6,199 bases of DNA, from the NCBI GenBank assembly GCA_030146725.1, contig JASLBJ010000262.1, positions 1 through 6,199 on the forward strand, in the 5' to 3' direction. The stretch is from Sphingomicrobium sp. Lineage in GTDB: Bacteria; Pseudomonadota; Alphaproteobacteria; Sphingomonadales; Sphingomonadaceae. The notes below the pieces were generated by a model. That model saw only the letters and a program-made list of their open reading frames with translations. It was not told the DNA's origin and searched no databases. Shown here one piece after another: positions 1 to 5,959 of this stretch. Each line of letters starts with the position of its first letter. Within the stretch, counting starts at the first letter, position 1. The position numbers were made by a program, and so were the translations under genes.

Positions 1-938
1 TCCTGGATGATCGGCCCGCCCAAGGCGGCGCCATATTGCTTGCGCTTGAACTCCGGCTCCGGCCGGTTGTTGAGCTTGTCGAGGAAGCTCTTCTTCGTCA
101 GCGACCTGTCGGTATACTGGCCGAACACCTCGCCGTGAAACTCGTTGGTTCCGGAGCGCGTGATTGCAGTGATGATCGCCGCGCCCGCCTGCTCGTATTC
201 GGCCTTGTAGTTCTGGGTGAGAACGCGGAACTCCTGGACCGCAAGCTGGCCGAACGGGTTGCCGCGGCTATTCTGCTGCCCTGCGACGCCGCCTTCGCGC
301 AGCTTGTTCTTGAGACTTACGCCGTCGATGAACACGTTCACCTGGCTGGCGGTGGAAGCACCCGACGTGAAGCTCTTGTCAGTCTCGCTGTCGTTGTAAC
401 GCACGCCCGGCGCCAGTGCGGCGAACGACAGGAAGTTGCGGTCCGTCTGCGGAAGCGTGCGGATCTGCTGCTGGCTGACGTTGGTGGCGACTTCGCTGGT
501 GCGCGTCTCGACCAGCCGCCGCCCGGTGACGATGATCTCGTCGGCAGCGGCGGTTGCCGGCCCCTCGCCCGGCGTGCCTGTCGTGGCCGACGCTGGCGCC
601 AGGTCGAGCGTTGCGCTCTGGCCGATCGCGACCGTTGCGCGATCCGTAACGGCCGTTCCGCCGATCGTCGTCGAAATCGTGTATGACGCAGGCCTGAGCC
701 CCGCCAGCGTATATTGGCCGGCCGCGTCGGTCGTGGTGCTGACCGTCTGGTTGGTGCCTTCATTGCGTGCCTGGACGACGGCTCCGGCAACAGGCGCGCC
801 CTGCGCGTCGCGGACCTGGCCGTTGATCGACGCGGTGGTGGTCTGCGCCGACGCTGGCACTGCGGCAGCGGTGACCATCGTGACGCCTGACACGCCGAGC
901 AGGAGTGCCCGCAGAACCGAGTTGCGGATGATCGCCAT
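1..938 (-). CDS. TonB-dependent receptor, Oar-like, N-terminal part (cut by left window edge)
   Basis: This is an outer-membrane TonB-dependent transporter, of which only the first 312 residues are inside the window; the barrel lies beyond the left edge. The start ATG (938-936) follows GAGGGGA by 7 nt, a good ribosome binding site. Residues 1-31 form a signal peptide with a hydrophobic core and an ASA|Q cleavage site. Residues about 36-112 are a carboxypeptidase-regulatory-like beta-sandwich (INGQVRDAQGAPVAGAVV, then GQYTLAGLRPASYTI). A TonB box (DEIIVTG, 133-139) follows an Ala/Pro/Gly-rich linker. The plug domain begins around 150, with typical segments VFIDGVSLKN, AAIITAITRSGTNEFHGEVF and KQYGAALGGPI. 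This order matches the Oar group, usually about 1000 residues. The substrate cannot be read from this part; the LacI-type operator upstream suggests a carbohydrate, which is inference. No stop codon interrupts the frame. Confidence is high for the family and low for the substrate. Confidence 0.95.
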   Translation of the reverse strand, partial: MAIIRNSVLRALLLGVSGVTMVTAAAVPASAQTTTASINGQVRDAQGAPVAGAVVQARNEGTNQTVSTTTDAAGQYTLAGLRPASYTISTTIGGTAVTDRATVAIGQSATLDLAPASATTGTPGEGPATAAADEIIVTGRRLVETRTSEVATNVSQQQIRTLPQTDRNFLSFAALAPGVRYNDSETDKSFTSGASTASQVNVFIDGVSLKNKLREGGVAGQQNSRGNPFGQLAVQEFRVLTQNYKAEYEQAGAAIITAITRSGTNEFHGEVFGQYTDRSLTKKSFLDKLNNRPEPEFKRKQYGAALGGPIIQ

Positions 939-964
939 GTCCAAATCCCCTCATGCTACCGATT

Positions 965-984
965 GCTTGTAACCGGTTACAAGC
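965..984. promoter_or_regulatory. Perfect 20-bp palindrome, probable LacI-family operator
   Basis: The sequence GCTTGTAACCGGTTACAAGC is a perfect inverted repeat without a spacer, centred on CG. Its core TGTAACCGGTTACA fits the CRE/LacI-family pattern TGWAANCGNTNWCA at every defined position. It lies in the predicted 5' untranslated region of the TonB receptor gene, about +21 to +40 from the inferred start site, so a bound protein could block elongation or initiation. LacI-family control of TonB-dependent sugar uptake genes is common in sphingomonads and Caulobacter relatives. The regulator itself is not in this window. Confidence 0.75.
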
Positions 985-1010
985 GGCGCCGTGTTCAGCT
1001 GCCAAGAGGG

Positions 1011-1039
1011 ATGAAAGCGGGTCTGGGCAAAGCTGTCAA
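1011..1039 (-). promoter_or_regulatory. Sigma70-type promoter of the TonB receptor gene
   Basis: Read on the minus strand, a perfect -35 hexamer TTGACA (1039-1034) is followed after exactly 17 bp by TTTCAT (1016-1011), which matches four of six bases of the -10 consensus. The inferred start site is near 1004, giving a leader of about 66 nt that contains the palindrome at 965-984. The assignment rests on sequence match and position only. Confidence 0.6.
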
Positions 1040-1047
1040 TCGGTTCA

Positions 1048-1070
1048 GCAGGAAGGAGGTGCTTTCCTGC
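1048..1070. repeat. Inverted repeat with 7-bp arms
   Basis: The arms GCAGGAA (1048-1054) and TTCCTGC (1064-1070) flank a 9-nt loop. The element lies just upstream of the receptor -35 hexamer, where an activator or second operator could sit. There is no T-run on either side, so it does not look like an intrinsic terminator. The plus-strand loop side contains AAGGAGGT, which looks like a Shine-Dalgarno sequence but has no ATG or plausible gene after it. It could be chance. Confidence 0.35.
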
Positions 1071-1219
1071 ACCCTTGTTACCGCGGCGCAACGCGGCGGT
1101 GCGGGCCTCCTCCCCTCTCCCTTATAAATGCGCCCCGGAAACTCACACAAGTAACCGCCCCACACCCCGCATTAGCAACCCCTTCAAGCGGTTGAGCAAC
1201 ACGGGCAGCAATCTCTACT

Positions 1220-1247
1220 TTGATTTGTATTAACAATGTGTGATAAG
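1220..1247 (+). promoter_or_regulatory. Candidate promoter of the exopolysaccharide operon
   Basis: TTGATT (1220-1225) and GATAAG (1242-1247) each match four of six consensus bases and are separated by 16 bp. They lie in the most AT-rich part of the intergenic region and would give a leader of about 30 nt before the GTG at 1284. The match is weak; position and base composition are the main support, and another sigma factor or an activator may be involved. Confidence 0.3.
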
Positions 1248-1283
1248 TAGACCCAAGAACCAGCTCGGTGTTGGGGATGACCT

Positions 1284-1994
1284 GTGCGAGATCTGGTGCT
1301 GCCGTGGCTGTTTGCCGCGGCCCTTTGCGGCTGTGCAAGCGCGGGCTGCGCGAACACCGGCCTGAGCCCCGACCTGCCACGGGGGTCCGCGGCCTATTCG
1401 ACCCTCGCCGAGCCGTCGCCTGGCGCCAGCCACCGCGCCTACCGCATCGGCGCGCTCGACACGCTCGACGTCACCGTGTTCCAGGAACCCGAGCTCTCTG
1501 CCAGGGGCCTCGAAGTCGATGCATCGGGTGCCATCGCCTTGCCGCTGGCAGGGTCTTTTCCGGCGGCAGGACGCACCGCTGCCGAACTCTCCGAGGCAAT
1601 CGCCGCAAGGCTCGCCGGAACGTTCCTCGTCGACCCCCGCGTCTCGGTCGCCGTCGCGGCTTCCGCGTCGCAGAAAGTCGCGGTCGAAGGCGAGGTCGTG
1701 CAGCCCGGAGTCTATGACGTCAAAGGGGGCACCACATTGCTTGCAGCGCTCGCGCTCGCCCGCGGCGAGACCCGCGTCGCCTCGCTCGGCGAGGTGGTCG
1801 TCTTCCGCACCGTCGGGGGCAAGCGCATGGGCGCGGTGTTCGACGTCTCCGCGATCCGCCTCGGCCGCGCCGACGACCCGCGGCTTGCCGGCAACGACAT
1901 GGTGATCGTCGGCCGCTCGGGAACCAAGGGCCTGTGGCGCGACATTGTCACTACTGCCCCGTTGCTCAACGTCTTCCGCCCGCTCGGCCTGTGA
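1284..1994 (+). CDS. Polysaccharide export protein, Wza/GumB/GelD-like
   Basis: This protein probably forms the outer-membrane exit for the exopolysaccharide, working with the co-polymerase encoded next. It is 236 residues long, closer to GumB-type proteins than to Wza of about 380. A hydrophobic N-terminus (LVLPWLFAAAL) precedes cysteines 15, 17 and 22. LCGC or SAGC could act as a lipobox, so it is probably a lipoprotein, but the exact cysteine is uncertain. Residues about 51-125 form the Poly_export domain, opening with YRIGALDTLDVTVFQEPEL. An SLBB-type domain follows at about 130-180 (KVAVEGEVVQPGVYDVKGG). The C-terminus, LWRDIVTTAPLLNVFRPLGL, may be an amphipathic segment. The start is the GTG at 1284: a TGA lies in frame two codons upstream, and GGGG (1273-1276) is about 7 nt before it. 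GTG at 1296 is possible. The ATG at 1277 is out of frame. The stop overlaps the start of the next gene. Confidence 0.92.
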   Translation: MRDLVLPWLFAAALCGCASAGCANTGLSPDLPRGSAAYSTLAEPSPGASHRAYRIGALDTLDVTVFQEPELSARGLEVDASGAIALPLAGSFPAAGRTAAELSEAIAARLAGTFLVDPRVSVAVAASASQKVAVEGEVVQPGVYDVKGGTTLLAALALARGETRVASLGEVVVFRTVGGKRMGAVFDVSAIRLGRADDPRLAGNDMVIVGRSGTKGLWRDIVTTAPLLNVFRPLGL

Positions 1995-4129
1995 GCAGCC
2001 CGATGAACGCGCTCCTGCCCCATCCGCTCGGCCCGCGCTTTGCACCGCAAGCCGCCGCACAGCCCGACGATCTGCACTTCAGTGCCGTGTGGCACGCGAT
2101 CCTTCGCAACCGCCTGCTGATCGCCGCAGTGATGCTTGCAGCGCTGCTGTGCGGCGCCGCCAGCGTCGCTTTGCCCCCTCAGCTGTACAAGGCAGTTGCA
2201 AGCATCGAAGTCGCCGACGTCGGCGAGGATATCGTTCGTGACCGCGACGCGCGCGTGCTCCCGACCCATGAGATCGAGCGCTATCTTCAGACGCAGGTCG
2301 ACATCATCGCCAGCCGAAGCCTCGCCGCCGCGGTGTGGACTCAGCTCGACCCGGCAACCAGGGCCCGGCTCGGCCCCCTGTCCGGCGATCCCGCCGACGC
2401 GCTGCAAGCCGGTATCGACGTCGCGCTTCCACCCAATTCGCGAGTCATCGCGATCGGCTTCCAAAGCGAGGATCCGAACGCCGCGGCGACGGTCGCCAAC
2501 CTCTACGCGGCGGTGTTCATCCGCCACAACCTCCAGCGCAAGTTCGACCGCTCCGCTTATGCTCGCCGCTTCCTCGAGCAGCAGCTCGAACTGACCCGGG
2601 CGCGGGTCGAGAGCTCGGATCGCGCGCTCAACGCTTACGCCCGAAGGGCCGATCTCCTCGGCCCCGGAGCGCTCGACGCAAGTTCCGGGCAATCGCTGAC
2701 CAGTGCCAATCTGCTCGCGCTCAACCAGGCGTTCTCGGCCGCGCGCGCAGCCCGGCTGCAGGCCCAGCAAAGATGGAGCCAGGCCCAGGCGACCCCGCTG
2801 ATGAACCTGCCCGAAGTGCTCGCCAACAGCAGCATCCAGCAACTCACCAGCCGCCGCGCCGAGCTCGAGGCGCAGCTCGCTGAAGAGCTCCAGCGCCGCC
2901 GTCCCGAACATCCCGCGGTTCGCCAGGCGAGCGCCAACATCGCCGAGCTCGACCGCCAGATCGCCACCGTCGCGACCAGCGTACGCGGCTCGCTGCGCGA
3001 CCAGTATCTGGTTGCGGGACGCCAGGAGCGCGCGCTCAGCGGCAATGTCGCAGCGCTCAAGAGCGCCAGCTTCGACGAGCAGGACCGCCTCGTTCGCCAC
3101 TCGATCCTCAAGCGCGATGCCGACACCAACCGCGAGCTCTACGCGGCCCTGCTCCAGCGCTTCAAGGACGTGTCGGCAAGCGCCGGCGCCGCCAACACCA
3201 ATGTCTCGCTGGTCGACCTCGCCGCCGTCCCGCAAACGCCCGAGACTCCGCAGCCGGTGCGCAACATGGCGCTTGCAAGCGTCGGCGGATTGATCCTCGC
3301 CTTCCTCCTCGTCGGCTCGCGCGAGCTGTTCAACGAGCGCGTTCGCGACCCATCGCAAATCGGCGGCAAGCTTCCGCTCCACCTGCTCGGAGTCGTTCCC
3401 GCGGTGACGGGCACGCCCACCCTGTCCGGCGAGATCGGCGAGGCGCATCATGCGCTGTGCGCGGCGATCGACTCCGCGACCGGCGGCGTGCCGGGAACCG
3501 TCCTGATCACCAGCAGCGAGCCCGGCGAGGGCAAATCGACCACCGCGCTCGGCCTCGCCGCGGCCTGGGGCAGCCTTGGGCGGCGCGTGCTGCTGATCGA
3601 TGCCGACCTGCGCAAGCCCACGCTCCACGCCATGCTCGACTGCACCGGGGCCAACGGCCTCGCCGATCTCCTCACCGGCAGCGCAACGCCCGAACAGGCC
3701 GTGCGCACCCTCTCCGAACCGGGCTTCGACTTCCTTCCTGCGGGAAGGCGGCATCCGACGCCCGCCTCGCTCCTTGGCGGCCCGGCCTTGCCGAAACTCC
3801 TTGCCGGCCTGACCGATCGCTACGACGTCATCGTCCTCGATGGTCCACCGGTGCTCGGCCTCGCCGACGCCCCGCGCCTTGCTGGCCTCGCAAGCGCGAC
3901 GGTTCTCGCTGTTCAGGCCGACCGCCTGTCGCGCAGCCGCGTGCTGTTCGCGCTTGCCCGGCTCTCCGGCAATGGCGCAATAATGCTCGGCGCGGTGCTC
4001 ACCCGGTTCGAAGCGGCACGCTTCGGCTACGGATCGACCTATCGCTACGACTATGGCCGCAACGAGGACGGCCGCGACGAGCATGACCGCTGCGACAAGC
4101 CCGGGCAGTCGCGGCTCGCCAGTGCCTGA
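1991..4129 (+). CDS. Wzc/ExoP-type polysaccharide co-polymerase with bacterial tyrosine kinase domain
   Basis: This is an inner-membrane protein that regulates chain length and export of the exopolysaccharide and phosphorylates itself on tyrosine. With the GTG at 1991 it is 712 residues long. It has a Wzz-type N-terminus with a first membrane segment at about 42-61, then a long helical, Gln/Ala/Arg-rich periplasmic region (about 190-390). A proline-rich PQTPETPQP stretch precedes the second membrane segment (about 426-447). The cytoplasmic kinase has Walker A SSEPGEGKST with Lys515, Walker A' LLIDADLRKP with Asp537 and Asp539, and Walker B VIVLDGPP with Asp617. A tyrosine cluster (Tyr680, 684, 686, 688) lies near the C-terminus, as expected for autophosphorylation. 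GTG 1991 overlaps the previous stop as GTGA, suggesting translational coupling. ATG 2003 is the main alternative (708 residues); neither has a strong ribosome binding site. Co-polymerase and kinase are fused here. The usual EX2RX2R motif is degenerate (EAHHALC). Confidence 0.94.
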   Translation: MSSPMNALLPHPLGPRFAPQAAAQPDDLHFSAVWHAILRNRLLIAAVMLAALLCGAASVALPPQLYKAVASIEVADVGEDIVRDRDARVLPTHEIERYLQTQVDIIASRSLAAAVWTQLDPATRARLGPLSGDPADALQAGIDVALPPNSRVIAIGFQSEDPNAAATVANLYAAVFIRHNLQRKFDRSAYARRFLEQQLELTRARVESSDRALNAYARRADLLGPGALDASSGQSLTSANLLALNQAFSAARAARLQAQQRWSQAQATPLMNLPEVLANSSIQQLTSRRAELEAQLAEELQRRRPEHPAVRQASANIAELDRQIATVATSVRGSLRDQYLVAGRQERALSGNVAALKSASFDEQDRLVRHSILKRDADTNRELYAALLQRFKDVSASAGAANTNVSLVDLAAVPQTPETPQPVRNMALASVGGLILAFLLVGSRELFNERVRDPSQIGGKLPLHLLGVVPAVTGTPTLSGEIGEAHHALCAAIDSATGGVPGTVLITSSEPGEGKSTTALGLAAAWGSLGRRVLLIDADLRKPTLHAMLDCTGANGLADLLTGSATPEQAVRTLSEPGFDFLPAGRRHPTPASLLGGPALPKLLAGLTDRYDVIVLDGPPVLGLADAPRLAGLASATVLAVQADRLSRSRVLFALARLSGNGAIMLGAVLTRFEAARFGYGSTYRYDYGRNEDGRDEHDRCDKPGQSRLASA

Positions 4130-5477
4130 GCAGCTCGCCGATCTCGCCCCGCGCGAGCGACTCCGCATCGGCCTCTACATCGCGCTTGCAGCGCTGGACT
4201 CGGTCTGCGTCGCGGCAGGCTTCATGGCCGCCGCCGCCTGGCAGCTCGGATCGCCGATCCACAGCCAGGCCCTCGATCTTATCGCCATGGTCGTGCCCTT
4301 GTTCGTCGGTGTCGCGGCAAGCAACGGCGCTTACGCGATCGAGGCACTCGAACGCCCGCGCGACGGGCTCGGCGAGGCCATGCGCGCGCTGCTGTTTGCG
4401 CTGCTGTTGCTGATCGGCGTCACCTTCTACCTCGGCGCGTCCGCAGGCTTCTCTCCAGCCTTGTTCACCGAAGGCGCCGGAGCAGCAATGGTCATCCTCG
4501 CCGCCGGCCGCCTCGGCTTCGGCGAGCTCGTCGGCCGCCATTTTCAGTGGCGCTTCTTCAATGAAATCATCTTCGTCGACGACCAGCCGCCACCTCAGGG
4601 CCGAAGCGGGCTACTGCTGTGCGCCAGGACCGCTGCGCTCGAACCGCTGCCGAGCGACCCGGCGATGTTCAACCGCATCGGCCAGCTGCTGCGCCACTGC
4701 GACCGCGTCGTGCTCGCCGCCTCGCCCGAGCGCCGCCAGCAATGGGCGGCGATGTTCCAGGGCATGGACCTCAACGTCGAAGTGCTGATGCCCGAACTCG
4801 GCCAGCTTGGCGGAGTGACCCTCGGCCGCCACGACGGCAGCTCGACCCTGGTCATCGGCCGCGCCCCATTCGGCCTGCGCGAGCGCTTCCTCAAGCGCGG
4901 GCTCGACATCGCCATCGCCGGCACCGCGCTGGCCCTCGCCGCGCCGCTGATGCTCGTCGTCGCCTTGTGCATCAAGCTCGACTCGCCCGGGCCGGTGCTG
5001 TTCGTCCAGGACCGCGTCGGCCGCCGCAACCGCCTGTTCGCGATCCTCAAGTTCCGCAGCATGCGCGCCGACCTCGCCGATGCCAACGGAACGTGCTCGG
5101 CATCACGCAGCGACCCGCGCGTCACCGGCGTCGGCGCCGTCCTTCGCCGCACCAGCATCGACGAGCTGCCGCAATTGCTCAACGTGCTAGCCGGCACGAT
5201 GAGCATCGTTGGCCCGCGTCCGCACGCACTTGCGTCGACCGCCGGCGAGCAGTGCTTCTGGTCGGTCGACCAGCGCTACGCCAGCCGGCACCTGATGAAG
5301 CCCGGGATCACCGGCCTGGCGCAGGTCCGCGGCTTCCGCGGCGCGACGGCACGCGCGCAGGACCTCACCGACCGGCTTCAATCGGACCTCGACTATCTTG
5401 CCGGCTGGTCGATCTGGCGCGACATCCAGATCCTGCTTCGGACCTTCGGAGTCCTCACCCACAAAAATGCCTTCTAG
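4083..5477 (+). CDS. Polyprenyl-phosphate sugar-1-phosphate transferase (initiating exopolysaccharide transferase)
   Basis: This enzyme should start repeat-unit assembly by moving a sugar-1-phosphate from a nucleotide sugar to undecaprenyl phosphate at the inner membrane (WbaP/WcaJ/GumD/PssY superfamily). From ATG 4083 it has 464 residues. Four hydrophobic segments lie at about 29-50, 63-82, 99-119 and 130-145. A cytoplasmic middle region (about 150-265) lacks the glycine-rich motif usual for the nucleotide-binding-like domain there. The C-terminal bacterial sugar transferase domain starts at KRGLDIAIAG (271-280) with a further hydrophobic segment. It then shows SPGPVLFVQDRVGR, FAILKFRSM, DPRVTGVGAVLRRTSIDELPQLLNV (given here in parts: SIDELPQL with Asp360/Glu361), GPRPH (377-381) and KPGITGLAQ (406-414). 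The start is uncertain: ATG 4083 overlaps the previous gene by 47 nt, GTG 4122 by 8 nt, and ATG 4053 by 77 nt. Which sugar is transferred cannot be read from sequence alone. Confidence 0.92.
   Translation: MTAATSPGSRGSPVPEQLADLAPRERLRIGLYIALAALDSVCVAAGFMAAAAWQLGSPIHSQALDLIAMVVPLFVGVAASNGAYAIEALERPRDGLGEAMRALLFALLLLIGVTFYLGASAGFSPALFTEGAGAAMVILAAGRLGFGELVGRHFQWRFFNEIIFVDDQPPPQGRSGLLLCARTAALEPLPSDPAMFNRIGQLLRHCDRVVLAASPERRQQWAAMFQGMDLNVEVLMPELGQLGGVTLGRHDGSSTLVIGRAPFGLRERFLKRGLDIAIAGTALALAAPLMLVVALCIKLDSPGPVLFVQDRVGRRNRLFAILKFRSMRADLADANGTCSASRSDPRVTGVGAVLRRTSIDELPQLLNVLAGTMSIVGPRPHALASTAGEQCFWSVDQRYASRHLMKPGITGLAQVRGFRGATARAQDLTDRLQSDLDYLAGWSIWRDIQILLRTFGVLTHKNAF
5474..5477. other. Shared CTAG at a tail-to-tail gene junction
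   Basis: TAG at 5475-5477 stops the plus-strand sugar transferase, and the complement of CTA at 5474-5476 is the TAG that stops pssE on the minus strand. The two genes therefore overlap by four bases and use one palindromic tetramer. There is no room for a terminator between them. A run of five A (5463-5467) gives T5 on the minus strand, but only a 3-bp stem could form before it, so no intrinsic terminator is called. Confidence 0.9.
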
Positions 5478-5959
5478 CGCACACCCGTCGCGATGAACGC
5501 CGCAAGCCGGTCGGTAAACGCCCGCGGCGCCTTGGGCGATATCGCCGCAGCCCCGGTAAGCTCGCCCACGCGCTCGAGCAGCAGCCGAAGCGCGCACTCG
5601 TCGCCCGCGACGTGCACCCCCGCAACGCTCTTGAACCGCCCGGCCGTCGCAAGCTGATGATCGTTGCGATGCTCGCCCAGCCGCTGCAGCCGCGGCATCA
5701 CGATCACCGGCTGGCCAAGCTCGAGCGCCGACAGGATCGACCCCATCCCGCAATGGGCGACCAACAGTTCGGCCTCGCCCTGAAGCGCCCGGAACCGCTC
5801 GGGCGCAAAATGCGGCTGCGCGGCGATATGGCGCGGCCGATAGTCCGACGGCCCGATCTGCCCGACCACATCCGTCCGCCCCGCGGCACCGGCCCACTCG
5901 TCCACCGCGCGAACCAGCCGGTCGAACGGCAATTGCGTGCCGACCGCAAGCAGGATCAC
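5474..5959 (-). CDS. pssE: PssE-like glycosyltransferase subunit (Alg13-like, catalytic half)
   Basis: This 161-residue protein is the soluble, nucleotide-sugar-binding half of a two-part glycosyltransferase, related to eukaryotic Alg13 and to the C-terminal domain of family GT28 (MurG-like). It starts LLAVGTQLPFDRLVRAVDEW, the expected N-terminal signature. It then carries AHCGMGSILSALELGQPVIV (68-87), matching the family's donor-binding HxGxGS segment with a cysteine at position 70. PRLQRLGEHRNDHQ (89-102) also matches the family pattern. The GTG start at 5959 overlaps the stop of pssD as GTGA. The reading frame stays open upstream to 6130, but that extension runs inside pssD and adds no recognisable sequence, so 5959 is preferred. 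It needs PssD for membrane attachment and acceptor access (known for the family), so the two are expected to form a complex and be translationally coupled. The donor sugar is unknown; glucuronic acid is the donor in the rhizobial PssDE pair. Confidence 0.92.
   Translation of the reverse strand: MILLAVGTQLPFDRLVRAVDEWAGAAGRTDVVGQIGPSDYRPRHIAAQPHFAPERFRALQGEAELLVAHCGMGSILSALELGQPVIVMPRLQRLGEHRNDHQLATAGRFKSVAGVHVAGDECALRLLLERVGELTGAAAISPKAPRAFTDRLAAFIATGVR

Larger units (their letters stand above)
939..1283. other. Divergent intergenic regulatory region
   Basis: These 345 bp separate the leftward receptor gene from the rightward exopolysaccharide operon. No reading frame here resembles a protein. 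The region is less GC-rich than the flanking genes, most clearly at about 1208-1250. It holds the receptor promoter, a 20-bp palindrome, a 7-bp-stem inverted repeat and a weak candidate promoter for the operon. A TATAAA at 1123-1128 has no convincing -35 partner on the plus strand. On the minus strand the same place reads TATAAG, with only a poor TTGTGT 18 bp upstream. No terminator or riboswitch-like structure was recognised. Confidence 0.8.

Noticed and set aside
36..972. Plus-strand open frames across the TonB receptor gene (36-686 and 436-972)
   Set aside because: The minus strand carries a complete signal peptide, TonB box and plug motifs here; the plus-strand products are low-complexity shadows.
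1123..1128. TATAAA as a -10 box for the exopolysaccharide operon
   Set aside because: There is no -35-like hexamer at 16-18 bp upstream on the plus strand, and it would leave a leader of about 150 nt; the pair at 1220-1247 is better placed.
1074..1157. Possible extra half-sites of the LacI-type operator (TTGTTACCG near 1074 and AAGTAACCG near 1149)
   Set aside because: Neither has a matching second arm at the right spacing, so they are not palindromic operators.
1277..1279. ATG as a possible start of the export gene
   Set aside because: It is out of frame with the Poly_export coding frame, which begins at GTG 1284 just after an in-frame TGA.
1230..2060. Antisense open frame of 276 codons opposite the export protein gene
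   Set aside because: It has the same cause: it is codon-aligned with the sense gene and kept open by avoidance of TTA, CTA and TCA. It has no start context or domain.
1712..4168. A very long antisense open frame (over 800 codons) opposite the tyrosine kinase gene, longer than the gene itself
   Set aside because: Its codons lie exactly opposite the kinase codons, so its stops would need TTA, CTA or TCA codons in the sense gene. These are rare in GC-rich genomes, so the frame stays open by codon bias. The product is Arg/Ala/Gly-rich with no recognisable domain, while the sense strand has full family motifs.
1739..4195. The 12-mer GCTTGCAGCGCT occurring at 1739, 2134 and 4184
   Set aside because: All three copies encode Leu-Ala-Ala-Leu with the same codons in hydrophobic or alanine-rich helices. 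Codon preference explains them better than a functional repeat.
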